Shown here: positions 24,084 to 32,743 of the stretch, one piece after another
Layout of the letters: every line of letters begins with the position of its first letter
Numbering within the stretch: the stretch's first letter is position 1
Program-made: the position numbers and the translations under genes
Notes under the pieces: model-generated
Database searches by the model: none
Told to the model about the DNA's origin: nothing
The model's input: only the letters and a program-made list of their open reading frames with translations
From: Hartmannibacter diazotrophicus
GTDB lineage: Bacteria > Pseudomonadota > Alphaproteobacteria > Rhizobiales > Pleomorphomonadaceae
DNA: 64,000 nt
Reading direction: 5' to 3'
Assembly (NCBI RefSeq): GCF_900231165.1
Contig: NZ_LT960614.1
Coordinates: 372,001-436,000 of the forward strand

Positions 24084-25211
24084 TCACGTCGGGATCGAGG
24101 CAGCCGCGCCCGCTGGCCGAAAGGGCGTATCGATCCGGCTCTCGATCTGCCTGTCGATCTGTCTCAGCTTTTCAAAGCGGCTGAGGGGCGTATTCGGGAC
24201 CGCCTTCGGATCATAGACGTAGCTCGCGAGCTCCGTGTACTTCACGCCCTTCTTCAGAAACGCGCTTTTCTTGTCGGCTTTGGAGGGAACCCCGAATTTC
24301 CGCCGCACGAGGATATAGGTTCTCAGGAGAAGCGAGCGGAAGAACAGAGAGGTGGCAGTGGGATCGTTCCTGACGGCAACCAGCAGCGCCGCAAGCGCCG
24401 ACCGATAGTTCCGGGCGGCAATGAAGCGGTCCAGGGCATAAAGCTGCGTCGCCCCTCTGGCCCGCCGAATGGCGTAGCCGTCGAGGAAAGGGGAGCTGGC
24501 AATGAATTTTTCGACGACGGCGGAAAGGCCTCTGGCCATCTTGCCGTGGTTCGACGACATGTTGCCGGGATAGTGGCGGTATCCGACCAGATGCTCGGCG
24601 AGACAGTCGATCTTGTATTTCTGCGCGATCCTGAGTTCGAAATCGAAGTCCTCGCAGCCGCCGATGCCCGCTGCGGCATAGGAGGGATCGAAGCCTCCGA
24701 CCTCCCGGGCGACGAATGTGCGCACCAGCAGGCTGCTGCCATTGCCGATGTATTTGAGAACCAGATGAGACGCGAAGATATAGCCGCGCGCTATTCTGCG
24801 CAGATCCGGAGAGATACAGGTGCCATTGGCGTCGATCGTCCGCGATAGACTGTAAACTGCGGCCCAGTCGGGCGAGTGCCCCTCAAGAATGGCGACTTGT
24901 TTTTCGATTTTCGTCGGATGCCAAAGATCGTCCGCGTCAAGAAAGGCTATAAATTCTCCCTTGGCGCGCTCGATTCCATAGTTTCTGGCGGATGCAACCC
25001 CGCCGTTCTCTTTTTGAAAGACTTTGACTCGCGGATCTTCTTTGGATAAATTTTGGCATATTTGACGGGATGAGTCAGTGGATCCATCGTCAACTACGAG
25101 AATTTCCAGATTCTTGTGTGTTTGATTTAATGCACACTCAATGGTTTCTTTAATGAATTTCTCGCCGTTGTAGATAGGTATGACAACAGAGACGAGCTTA
25201 TTGGTTAACAA
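24084..25211 (-). CDS. family 2 glycosyltransferase
   Basis: The 375-residue GT-A enzyme starts at a TTG codon with AAGG 8 bases upstream. Motifs are VSVVIPIYNGEKFI at the N-terminus, VVDDGSTDSS near residue 42, and FLDADDLWHP with the metal-binding DXD near residue 94, followed by a GGCEDFDFELR acceptor-side motif near 190. It should transfer a sugar from a nucleotide-sugar donor in surface polysaccharide synthesis. The DNA for roughly the first 70 residues is clearly richer in A/T than the rest of the gene, suggesting mosaic origin. It is divergent from the epimerase gene. Confidence 0.85.
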   Translation of the reverse strand: MLTNKLVSVVIPIYNGEKFIKETIECALNQTHKNLEILVVDDGSTDSSRQICQNLSKEDPRVKVFQKENGGVASARNYGIERAKGEFIAFLDADDLWHPTKIEKQVAILEGHSPDWAAVYSLSRTIDANGTCISPDLRRIARGYIFASHLVLKYIGNGSSLLVRTFVAREVGGFDPSYAAAGIGGCEDFDFELRIAQKYKIDCLAEHLVGYRHYPGNMSSNHGKMARGLSAVVEKFIASSPFLDGYAIRRARGATQLYALDRFIAARNYRSALAALLVAVRNDPTATSLFFRSLLLRTYILVRRKFGVPSKADKKSAFLKKGVKYTELASYVYDPKAVPNTPLSRFEKLRQIDRQIESRIDTPFRPAGAAASIPT

Positions 25212-25351
25212 TTCGGCGCCTTCATTGCTTTGTTAAATTGGATGATTTCTAGCCGGATTCATCATTCGCATAATTTCTTGTTGATTTTAGTTTATATTGG
25301 AAATTAAATGACGTCTAGTATTTTATGTTTTGCCCTCGGGGTGTATCCATC
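25212..25351. promoter_or_regulatory. AT-rich divergent promoter region
   Basis: These 140 bp are strongly AT-rich relative to the window and lie between divergent glycosyltransferase and epimerase genes. TATATT occurs at 25294-25299, but I could not pair it with a well-spaced -35. The composition continues into the 5' end of the left gene. Confidence 0.4.
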
Positions 25352-26308
25352 ATGAAGAAAATTCTAATTGCGGGTGGCGCGGGATTTATCGGATCGCACC
25401 TTTGCGACAGATTGCTCGATCGTGACGATGTCGAGAAATGCGTGGTCGTCGACAACCTGTGGACAGGTCTGAAGGAGAATTTGGACCACATTCGGGATCC
25501 GCGGTTCGTTTTCAAGAAGAGCGACATCGAGACCTTTCGCACGTCCGAACGCTTTGACGAGGTGTATCACCTGGCTTCGCCGGCCTCGCCGCCCTGGTAT
25601 ATGGCCGAGCCGAAGCGCACGATTTCGGCCAATCTGATGGGGGCTTTTCGCCTTCTGGACCTTCTGGTCGACAATGGACGCTTCTGCTTCACGTCCACCT
25701 CCGAGGTCTACGGCGACCCGCTCGTGTCGCCGCAGCCGGAAAGCTATCGCGGCTCCGTCGACTGCACGGGCCCCCGTTCCTCTTATGACGAGAGCAAGCG
25801 CTGCACCGAGGCGCTGCTGTTCGAGATGCAGAGGACGAAGGGGCTGGATGTTCGCGTCGTCCGGCTCTTCAACGTCTACGGCCCCCGTACGCGTCGCGAT
25901 GACGGTCGGGCCGTGTCGAACTTCCTGACGCAGGCGCTGTCCGGGCAGCCCATCACGGTCTACGGCACCGGCGACCAGTCTCGCAGCTGGGGCTATGTCG
26001 ATGACATCGTCGACGGGCTGGAGCGCTTTTTCTGGCGCTCGCCTCACGACTACCGGGGCCCGCTGAATGTCGGCAACGAGCGCGAGATTTCCGTTCTCGA
26101 CGTCGCCAAATACGTCTCGTCGCTGACGGGCGGCACGCCGATCGTTCACAAGCCGCCGGTGCCTCAGGACCCGACCAACCGCCGACCCGACCTCACGATT
26201 GCCCGGCGCGTGTTGCCCGGCTGGGAGTGCAAGGTTCCTTACGAGGAAGGCGTGAGGCGGACGCTGGACTGGTTTCAGGAGGGGTGGAAGCCGTCAGCCG
26301 TCGCCTGA
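25352..26308 (+). CDS. NAD-dependent sugar epimerase/dehydratase (UDP-glucuronate decarboxylase-like)
   Basis: The 318-residue SDR-extended enzyme is started at the ATG at 25352, giving MKKILIAGGAGFIGSHL; an earlier in-frame ATG adds nine poor residues. The catalytic pair is Y145-xxx-K149 in SSYDESKRC, with TSTSEVYGDP near 115. The segment HLASPASPPWY resembles UDP-glucuronate decarboxylase/UDP-xylose synthase, so UDP-xylose or a related donor is the likely product; dTDP-glucose dehydratase or UDP-galactose epimerase are less likely. It should supply activated sugar to the neighbouring glycosyltransferases. Confidence 0.85.
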   Translation: MKKILIAGGAGFIGSHLCDRLLDRDDVEKCVVVDNLWTGLKENLDHIRDPRFVFKKSDIETFRTSERFDEVYHLASPASPPWYMAEPKRTISANLMGAFRLLDLLVDNGRFCFTSTSEVYGDPLVSPQPESYRGSVDCTGPRSSYDESKRCTEALLFEMQRTKGLDVRVVRLFNVYGPRTRRDDGRAVSNFLTQALSGQPITVYGTGDQSRSWGYVDDIVDGLERFFWRSPHDYRGPLNVGNEREISVLDVAKYVSSLTGGTPIVHKPPVPQDPTNRRPDLTIARRVLPGWECKVPYEEGVRRTLDWFQEGWKPSAVA

Positions 26309-26344
26309 GAGGGGGGCTGCCGGCTGATGTCTGCAGGCTGCCGG

Positions 26345-27304
26345 CTATCGCGTCGATCGCGGTTGGACCGTCTTGCCGTTGATCTTGCTCGTGATCTTGC
26401 CCGTGATCTTGATGGCGCCCGTGCGAGCCAGCCAGAGCACCAGGCGCCAGTTGTGCTGCAGGCCCTTCCAGAATGACGCGATCGAGGGAAGAACTGTCCT
26501 GCGCGAGCAAAGGCCCGAGAGAATGGCGCTGGCAAGCTGGTCGCCGTAATAGCGATCGAGATTGACGCGCCCTTTCCGGAGGGCCTCCTCGAGAGAGGGC
26601 TGTCCCTGGACGTGGGGCCGCTGCCTGTCGAGGACCACGTGACCCACTTTCAGCATGCGCAGGCTGTTGCGGCTCATGCTGGTGCCGTGGCGGCGGTAGT
26701 TGCCGGCAATCGAGGAGTAGCACGCCACGGGGTGCGCCCGTGCGAGCTTGAGATAGACGTCGTGGTCTTCCCAGGAGGTGAGGCTCGTGTCGAAACCGCC
26801 GACTTCTTTCAGGGGACTCGCCCGGTAAAGAACCGCGCCGGGCATGACGATGTGGTTTCCGGTCAGCAGTCCCCCGTAGGTTTGGCCCGTGGGATTGACC
26901 GGATGCTCGTGGATAAGGGTGAGGGCCTCGTCGACTTCCCGGTAGCCGCCATAGGCGAAGGCGGCCTCGGGATTGGCCTGGAGGCAGGCAAGGCCGAGGG
27001 CGATGGTTTCCGGTTCCAGCGTATCGTCGGCATCGAGGAACAGGATATGGTCGCACGTCGTGATCGCCAGCCCGGCATTGCGCGCCGCCGAAACGCCGCC
27101 ATTCGCCTGCCGGTGATAGCGGACCTGGGGATAGGCGGCGGCCACCTCCGCCGTGTTGTCGGGAGAGCCATCGTCGACGACAATGATCTCATCGGGAGGG
27201 CGGGTCTGGTTGAGGGCGCTTTCGATCGCCTGGGACAGGAAACGGGCCTGATTGTAGCAGGGGATGGCGACTGCCACGCGCGGCGTCGGCAAAGGCTCAG
27301 ACAC
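26345..27304 (-). CDS. family 2 glycosyltransferase
   Basis: The 319-residue GT-A glycosyltransferase has VAVAIPCYNQARFL at the N-terminus, VVDDGSPDNTAEV near 41, FLDADDTLEP near 92, and a WEDHDVYLKLARAH acceptor-side motif near 178. It is convergent with the epimerase gene, 36 bp apart. The last 20 residues are built of short lysine-rich repeats (KITGK, ITSK, INGK) encoded by tandem 12-bp DNA units, which look like a recent expansion and may give a basic membrane-binding tail. Confidence 0.85.
   Translation of the reverse strand: MSEPLPTPRVAVAIPCYNQARFLSQAIESALNQTRPPDEIIVVDDGSPDNTAEVAAAYPQVRYHRQANGGVSAARNAGLAITTCDHILFLDADDTLEPETIALGLACLQANPEAAFAYGGYREVDEALTLIHEHPVNPTGQTYGGLLTGNHIVMPGAVLYRASPLKEVGGFDTSLTSWEDHDVYLKLARAHPVACYSSIAGNYRRHGTSMSRNSLRMLKVGHVVLDRQRPHVQGQPSLEEALRKGRVNLDRYYGDQLASAILSGLCSRRTVLPSIASFWKGLQHNWRLVLWLARTGAIKITGKITSKINGKTVQPRSTR
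26369..26416. repeat. tandem 12-bp repeat in the 3' end of the glycosyltransferase gene
   Basis: Four adjacent 12-base units are visible: a diverged CGTCTTGCCGTT, then GATCTTGCTCGT, GATCTTGCCCGT and GATCTTGATGGC. On the coding strand they specify the lysine-rich K-I-T/N-G/S pattern at the C-terminus. The three right-hand units share GATCTTG exactly. Confidence 0.7.
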
Positions 27305-27690
27305 TATCGACGCTCCCCGCTGCGATCAGAGGTACGCAAAAGGGGGCGAAGTTGAAACCGCTGGCGATTGGTTTGTCCTTGCCGAGGCATGTCGCCGGTC
27401 CCGGCATCTCGGGCAGACGCGAAGGAACCCCGGTCTCTCGTTCGGCAACCGCTGTGCTTGCGCGTCGGCGGAAAACTCGGATGGGAAACTTGAAAATCAC
27501 GACCTCGCGCCCCGGAAGACGTCTTTTCGTCACATGAATACCCTTAAAGTCATGATTAAGGATTTCGCATTTCAAACTATAGTAAATGACTGCAATTGTC
27601 AGTGTGGATTTTGTTATCCCTTTGACGATAGAGACTAAAGTTGATAAAGCAAGGCGCAATAAACAGAAATGTTTAGCGCCGTTCGGAAGG
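27305..27690. promoter_or_regulatory. gene-free region upstream of the polysaccharide exporter operon
   Basis: There is no supported gene. The left half is GC-rich; from about 27535 to 27675 it becomes strongly AT-rich. A 10-bp perfect palindrome, AAGACGTCTT, lies at 27516-27525. The exporter permease frame is open from an ATG at 27586, but codon use there looks non-coding. The promoter of the exporter operon is expected here. Confidence 0.35.
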
Positions 27691-28560
27691 GTGCCGATCT
27701 TGGATGTTGCGGTTGAAGAGAAGCAGGAGGCGTCCCCCGCTTTGCCGCATGAAACGCTGATCACAGCCGGAAACTTGCCCCTGCGGACGATCTTCGGCGA
27801 GCTCTTCGGCTATCGCGACCTCGTCCGCTTCTTCATCCGCCGCGACCTGAAGGTCCGCTACCGCCAGACCTTCCTTGGTGTCGCCTGGATTGTCGTCCAG
27901 CCCTTCGTGTCCCTGGTCCTGTTCACGGTCGTGTTCGGGCGTCTCGCCGGCATGCCTTCGGACGGGCTCCGCTACGAGGTCTTCGCCATCTCCGGCCTCG
28001 TGATCTGGACCTTTTTCGCCAATGGCCTGACGAATTCCGCCAACAGCGTGGTCAACAACGCTGCTCTCGTCAGCAAGGTCTATTTCCCCCGGCTGGCGAT
28101 CCCCATCGCCGCCATCCTGTCCGGCCTGGTCGATCTCCTGATCGCGTCCGGCTTCATGCTCGCCGTGCTGGTCTATTACGGCGTCGACTTCTCGATGCGG
28201 TTTTTGCTAATTGTCCCGCTGACGGGGCTCGCGATTGTGGCGACTTTCGGGGTCGGGTTCATCCTTTCCGGCCTCAACGTTCTTTACCGCGATGTGCGGC
28301 ATCTCGTTCCCTTCCTCACCCAGGCCTGGTTTTTCGCCACGCCGGTGGTCTATCCGCTCAGCCTTTTTCCCGAAGGTGCGAGGCCCTTCATGGCCCTCAA
28401 TCCGATGGTCGGGGTGCTCGAGGGCTTCCGCTGGGCGGTGGGCGCGTCCAGCGATCCCTGGTCCGCCATCGGGCTTTCATGCCTGTCGGCCTCCGTTCTC
28501 GCCATTCTGGGTGTCCTGACGTTCACGAAGGCGGAAAGGCGGTTCGCCGATGTCATCTAG
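27691..28560 (+). CDS. polysaccharide ABC exporter permease (Wzm/KpsM-like)
   Basis: The permease has about six hydrophobic helices after the conserved amphipathic start LVRFFIRRDLKVRYRQT, as in Wzm/RfbA O-antigen exporters (ABC-2 type). I chose GTG at 27691 (289 residues, family length). An ATG at 27586 would add 35 residues with atypical composition, and the true start is uncertain. It should export an undecaprenyl-linked polysaccharide across the inner membrane with the ATPase encoded next, whose gene overlaps it by 11 bp. Confidence 0.82.
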   Translation: MPILDVAVEEKQEASPALPHETLITAGNLPLRTIFGELFGYRDLVRFFIRRDLKVRYRQTFLGVAWIVVQPFVSLVLFTVVFGRLAGMPSDGLRYEVFAISGLVIWTFFANGLTNSANSVVNNAALVSKVYFPRLAIPIAAILSGLVDLLIASGFMLAVLVYYGVDFSMRFLLIVPLTGLAIVATFGVGFILSGLNVLYRDVRHLVPFLTQAWFFATPVVYPLSLFPEGARPFMALNPMVGVLEGFRWAVGASSDPWSAIGLSCLSASVLAILGVLTFTKAERRFADVI

Positions 28561-29872
28561 CCGCCCCGGGAATGCAGACGGCGAGATCGCCATCGAGGTC
28601 CGGTCCGTCTCGAAATCCTATCGGCTCGGATCCAACACGAGCCTCTACGACACGCTGGCGGCCCTTGGCCCCGCGATCGCCAGGATGGCGAAGCACAGTC
28701 TCGGCATTGCGCCGGCCTCGCGCGAGACATTCATGGCGCTGCGCGACGTTTCCTTCTCCGTCAACCACGGTGAGATCGTCGGTCTTGTCGGCAACAACGG
28801 CGCCGGCAAGAGCACGCTTCTCAAGATCATCTCCCGCATCACGCCGCCGACAAGCGGCTCGATCCGCATTTCCGGCCGCGTCGGCTCGCTGCTCGATGTC
28901 GGCACGGGGTTCCATCCCGATCTCAGCGGCCGGGACAACATCTTCCTGAACGGCGCCATCCTCGGCATGAGCCGGCACGACATCGTTCGTCATTTCGACG
29001 AGATCGTGGACTTCGCGGGGGTCGAATCCTTCATCGATACGCCGGTAAAGCGCTATTCGAGCGGCATGTACATGCGCCTTGCCTTCGCCGTCGCCGCGCA
29101 TCTCGACAGTGAGATCCTGCTGGTCGACGAGGTTCTGGCGGTGGGCGACGTCAACTTCCAGAACAAATGCATGGATCGCATGTCCAGCATTTCCAAGAGC
29201 GGGCGGACCATTCTCTTCGTCAGCCACAATCTCAGTGCCGTCCAGTCCATGTGCCACCGGGTCGTCTGGTTCGACCGGGGGCATATCGCGGCCGACGGAC
29301 CGCCGCACAAGGTGCTCGATGCCTACCTGAAAAATGCCGCGGGAGAGGAAGGGCAGGCGCACCGGTTCTGGCCGGACAAGGACCAGGCGCCGGGCGATGA
29401 ATCCTTCTCCGTAAGGCGGTGCGCCGTCATCCCGGAGGGCGGCGTCGCGGGCGATCCGGTCAGCATTGGTTCGCCCTTCGACATCGAGATCGAATACTGG
29501 AATGGCACGCCCGACGCCGATCTCAATGTCACCTGGTTGATCCACAATTCCGAAGGCATCATGCTTTTCAACGCCGGCAACTGGAAGATCAGTCCGCGTC
29601 GGCGCGTCGGGTACTACGTCGAGCGTTGCCGCGTACCCGCCGATTTCATGAATGACGGAACCTATTTCCTGACGCTTGAGATCATCAAGTCCGGAGCGGT
29701 ATTCAAGCAGTTCCCGAGGATCCTGCGGTGCGAACTGCTCGACAGCGACAACGGTCGAAACGGCTGGTACGGGGAATGGCATGGCGCCATGCGTCCACGC
29801 CTGGCCTGGGACGTGGAAGAACGTGGCGACGATGTCTCACGGGAGGCCGACCGGCACCATGAGCGTTCCTGA
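28550..29872 (+). CDS. polysaccharide ABC exporter ATPase with C-terminal binding domain (Wzt-like)
   Basis: The 440-residue ATPase has Walker A GNNGAGKST near residue 83, the signature YSSGMYMRLAFA near 169, and Walker B ILLVDEVLAVGD near 189. About 170 residues beyond the nucleotide-binding domain (from about 265) form a beta-rich region like the Wzt carbohydrate-binding domain, which in E. coli O9a recognises the capped non-reducing end of the glycan. This suggests that chain length is set by a terminal modification, possibly made by the methyltransferase-like domain encoded downstream. It overlaps the permease gene and, by 14 bp, the next glycosyltransferase gene. Confidence 0.85.
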   Translation: MSSSRPGNADGEIAIEVRSVSKSYRLGSNTSLYDTLAALGPAIARMAKHSLGIAPASRETFMALRDVSFSVNHGEIVGLVGNNGAGKSTLLKIISRITPPTSGSIRISGRVGSLLDVGTGFHPDLSGRDNIFLNGAILGMSRHDIVRHFDEIVDFAGVESFIDTPVKRYSSGMYMRLAFAVAAHLDSEILLVDEVLAVGDVNFQNKCMDRMSSISKSGRTILFVSHNLSAVQSMCHRVVWFDRGHIAADGPPHKVLDAYLKNAAGEEGQAHRFWPDKDQAPGDESFSVRRCAVIPEGGVAGDPVSIGSPFDIEIEYWNGTPDADLNVTWLIHNSEGIMLFNAGNWKISPRRRVGYYVERCRVPADFMNDGTYFLTLEIIKSGAVFKQFPRILRCELLDSDNGRNGWYGEWHGAMRPRLAWDVEERGDDVSREADRHHERS

Positions 29873-31088
29873 GGGGTATTCTATCCATAGGGTCGACCTG
29901 GACGCGGCGGTCGAACCCGTCGCTGTCGAAAGCAATCGCAAGGGCGTTGCACTCGAAGTCTTCCGTGGTCCGCGCCCGGTCGGTTTCCTCATGGCGGCAC
30001 ATCCGGCAGGCACCGTTCTGTCTGCGGAAGCGATCAGCGACTGGATCCGCCGTGACATTCCCGAGGAATGGTCCTCGCAGCCGATAAGTCGGCAAACGAA
30101 CATCGGCCCGATGCCGACGGTGACCATCGTCATCTGCACCAAGGACCATCCGGACCTTCTGAAGCGCTGTCTTGAAGGCATCGGCCGCCTTGTTGTCGCG
30201 CCGGAAGACCCAAGGCCCGAGATCCTCGTCATCGACAATGCCTCGTCCACGGATGAGACCCGCCGGGTGGCGGAGGCCTTCGAGGGCGTCCGCTGCGTCC
30301 GCGAGGAGAAGAAGGGCCTGAACTTCGCGCGCAACCGAGCCCTCAAGGAAGCGCGGGGCGAAATCCTTGCCTTTATCGATGACGACGCCGTTCCCGATAT
30401 CCACTGGCTCGGCGGTCTCCGGCAGGCCTGGTCGCTGCAGCCCGAAGCCGGCGCATTCGCGGGCCAGACGCTGCCCTATTGCCTCGATACCGAAGCCCAG
30501 GTTCTCGTGGAATCGATCGGCGGATTTCGCAAGGGGTTCCTGCCGATCGTCTTCGGACGGCAATACGCGCCCCAGCCGCTCTACCCCGTGGCGACCATCT
30601 TCGGCAACGGCTGCAACATGGCCTTCCGCGTTGACGTGATGCGGGCGCTCGGCGGCTTCGACACGGCGCTCGACATGGGCGCGGCCCTGCCGGGCGGCGG
30701 CGATCTCGACGCGCTCTACCGGGTTGCGCGCAACGGCCACGACGTCGTCTACGAACCGCAGATGCTCATGCGGCACGAACACCGGCCCGACATGGCTGGC
30801 CTGCGCCGGCAGGTGCGCAAGAGCTGGGGCATGGGCTGCATGGCCTTTCTGGTGAAGATCCGCGACGACGATCCGGAAATGAGCGACAAGGCCCGTCTCT
30901 TCATCCACTGGTGGATGCGCTCGATGATCGCGCAGCTTCGGCCGTTCTCGAAGGCCAAGCTGGAAATGCCCTGGAGATTGATGCTTCTCCAGTTCATCGG
31001 AGCCGCCACCGCGCTGACCGGAACCTACCGCCGCAGCCAGAAACTGGCTGCCGAGATCGCGGCGGCGACCGGCGGGAACGGCGACTGA
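29859..31088 (+). CDS. glycosyltransferase, GT2-like
   Basis: I start at ATG 29859, which follows GGGAGG and gives MSVPEGYSIHRVDLD (409 residues); upstream codons overlap the ATPase gene in a different frame. An N-terminal extension of about 75 residues precedes the GT-A core: VTIVICTKDHPDLLKRC, VIDNASSTDETRRV, and EILAFIDDDAVPD with the metal-binding DDD. GGGDLDALYR is near residue 285. It belongs to a group of polysaccharide-cluster transferases with a small extra N-terminal module. The stop overlaps the next gene's ATG by one base (ATG at 31088). Confidence 0.82.
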   Translation: MSVPEGYSIHRVDLDAAVEPVAVESNRKGVALEVFRGPRPVGFLMAAHPAGTVLSAEAISDWIRRDIPEEWSSQPISRQTNIGPMPTVTIVICTKDHPDLLKRCLEGIGRLVVAPEDPRPEILVIDNASSTDETRRVAEAFEGVRCVREEKKGLNFARNRALKEARGEILAFIDDDAVPDIHWLGGLRQAWSLQPEAGAFAGQTLPYCLDTEAQVLVESIGGFRKGFLPIVFGRQYAPQPLYPVATIFGNGCNMAFRVDVMRALGGFDTALDMGAALPGGGDLDALYRVARNGHDVVYEPQMLMRHEHRPDMAGLRRQVRKSWGMGCMAFLVKIRDDDPEMSDKARLFIHWWMRSMIAQLRPFSKAKLEMPWRLMLLQFIGAATALTGTYRRSQKLAAEIAAATGGNGD

Positions 31089-32707
31089 TGACGGCGTCCG
31101 CGGCCGGTGAGGCGTCGCCTCTCGTTTCCTGCATGATGATTTTCTTCAACGCCGAGCGTTTCATTGGCGAGGCGCTTTCGAGCATCGAGGCCCAGACCTA
31201 CGGCAACTGGGAACTGGTCATCGTCGACGATGGGTCGACCGACGCGAGCCGCGCCATTGTCGAGGACTTCACGCGGCGTCATTCCGGTCGCGTCCGGCTG
31301 CTGGAGCATGAAGACCGGCAGAACCGCGGCAAGAGCGTCTCGCGCAACCTCGCCGTCGCGTCGGCCTCGGGCGCCTATGTCGCGATGCTCGATGCGGACG
31401 ATGCCTGGCTGCCGCACAAGCTCGCCGAGCAGGTGTCGTTCATGAACGACCGGCCCGATGTCGCGATGCTCTATGGCCCGGTGTCCTTTTGGTATTCCTG
31501 GACCGGCCGCCCGCGCGACAGTCTTTGCCGCCACGTCTCGCGCCTTGGTGTCGAGCCCGGCCGGACCTACGATCCCGACCTGCTTCTGACCCGATTGCTC
31601 CGCTCCACCGTGTCGGGTTACGAGAGCACCTCGCCCTATCCCTCCGCCGTCATGGTCCGGCGTGAAATCTTCGAGGAAGCCGGGGGATTTGACGACGATT
31701 TCCGGCTTCTCTTCGACGACACGGTCTTCTTCGTCAAAGCCTTCCTGAAATGCCGGGTCTTCGTCTCCGACAAGATCTGGGCGCTCTATCGCGTCCATCC
31801 GGACGAGACCTATTCGCCAAGCTACGAAACGGCCATGCAGAAGGGCGAATGGACGGCGGACGGCCTGAGCGCGCCGACGCGCCGGTTCCTGGAACGGGCC
31901 GTGTCCTATATCCGGGCCGTCGGCGGCGTGAGCCTCGGCCTGAGGCTCACGGTCATCTTCGTCATGCTGCGGTATACCCATCCGCGTCTTCTGCCCGTCC
32001 TTGAACTGTCGCTGTCGATCCACCGCACCGCGAAGGGCTGGATGAGCCGTCTTCGCAGGCTGACGGGACACCGTTCGGGCGAGGGCATGCCGGGCTCGCT
32101 CGACGGGGCGATACTGGCGGGAACGCAGCCGCTCTTCCCGCGCGAGGGGAACCGGGGCAAGGCTCTCGACCGCATCTTCGCGCTCGACTTCTGCCGCTCC
32201 TGGAGCGAGAGAATCCGGGGCGACGTGCTGGAATTCGGCGACGACGCAAAGGCAAGACAGTTCGGGAGGGATGCTTCGTCGATCCGCATCGCACCGATGG
32301 ACGGCATCCCCGCCATGTTGGACGGCAGCGCCTCGATGGCGCAGCGGACGTTCGACTGCATCATCGCCATCGACGTCATCCAGTATCAGCCCGACGTTCG
32401 GGCGTTTCTTGAAGGTGTGACAGGATTGCTCAAACCGGGCGGTTCGCTCCTCGTCTCTTTCCCCGGACTGTTGCCCCTGCTGGAGGGGCAGGGCGACCTC
32501 TGGCGCTTCACACCTGACGGCGTTCGCCGGCTTCTGGCGAAGGTCTGTCCGGGCGCCGACATCGAGATCGTCACATACGGCAACGCCGCGACGGCCGCCG
32601 GCATCCAGCACGGCCTCGGAGAACGCGACTTCGGCCCGGAGCTGCTTCAGGCGAGCGACCTGACGCGGGCTGTCATGATTATGGCGCGCATCACCAAGGC
32701 CGATTGA
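31088..32707 (+). CDS. bifunctional glycosyltransferase with C-terminal SAM-methyltransferase-like domain
   Basis: This 539-residue protein (ATG at 31088, overlapping the previous stop) has an N-terminal GT2 domain: SCMMIFFNAERFIGEAL, VIVDDGSTDASR, and AMLDADDAWLP near residue 100. After a linker at about 325-370, the C-terminal 170 residues resemble a class I methyltransferase: GDVLEFGDDAKARQFG, FDCIIAIDVIQYQPDV, and LLKPGGSLLVSFPG. The glycine-rich SAM loop reads EFGDD rather than ExGxGxG, so SAM binding is uncertain. A fused transferase and methylase could add and cap the terminal sugar. Confidence 0.75.
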   Translation: MTASAAGEASPLVSCMMIFFNAERFIGEALSSIEAQTYGNWELVIVDDGSTDASRAIVEDFTRRHSGRVRLLEHEDRQNRGKSVSRNLAVASASGAYVAMLDADDAWLPHKLAEQVSFMNDRPDVAMLYGPVSFWYSWTGRPRDSLCRHVSRLGVEPGRTYDPDLLLTRLLRSTVSGYESTSPYPSAVMVRREIFEEAGGFDDDFRLLFDDTVFFVKAFLKCRVFVSDKIWALYRVHPDETYSPSYETAMQKGEWTADGLSAPTRRFLERAVSYIRAVGGVSLGLRLTVIFVMLRYTHPRLLPVLELSLSIHRTAKGWMSRLRRLTGHRSGEGMPGSLDGAILAGTQPLFPREGNRGKALDRIFALDFCRSWSERIRGDVLEFGDDAKARQFGRDASSIRIAPMDGIPAMLDGSASMAQRTFDCIIAIDVIQYQPDVRAFLEGVTGLLKPGGSLLVSFPGLLPLLEGQGDLWRFTPDGVRRLLAKVCPGADIEIVTYGNAATAAGIQHGLGERDFGPELLQASDLTRAVMIMARITKAD

Positions 32708-32743
32708 AATCGTCCTTGCCGGGGGCGGGAGGGCCGCGAAGGA

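Noticed and set aside
26315-26346. Direct repeat GGCTGCCGGCT (26315-26325 and 26336-26346) as a mobile-element footprint
   Set aside because: Only 11 bp, 10 bp apart, with no transposase or inverted ends; a chance GC-rich repeat is more likely.
26193-27056. Second minus-strand frame overlapping the glycosyltransferase at 26345
   Set aside because: Proline/arginine-rich with no motif; the overlapping frame encodes a clear GT2 protein.
27297-27764. Minus-strand 155-codon frame before the exporter
   Set aside because: No ribosome-binding site or domain; overlaps the start of the exporter permease and the 5' end of the glycosyltransferase.
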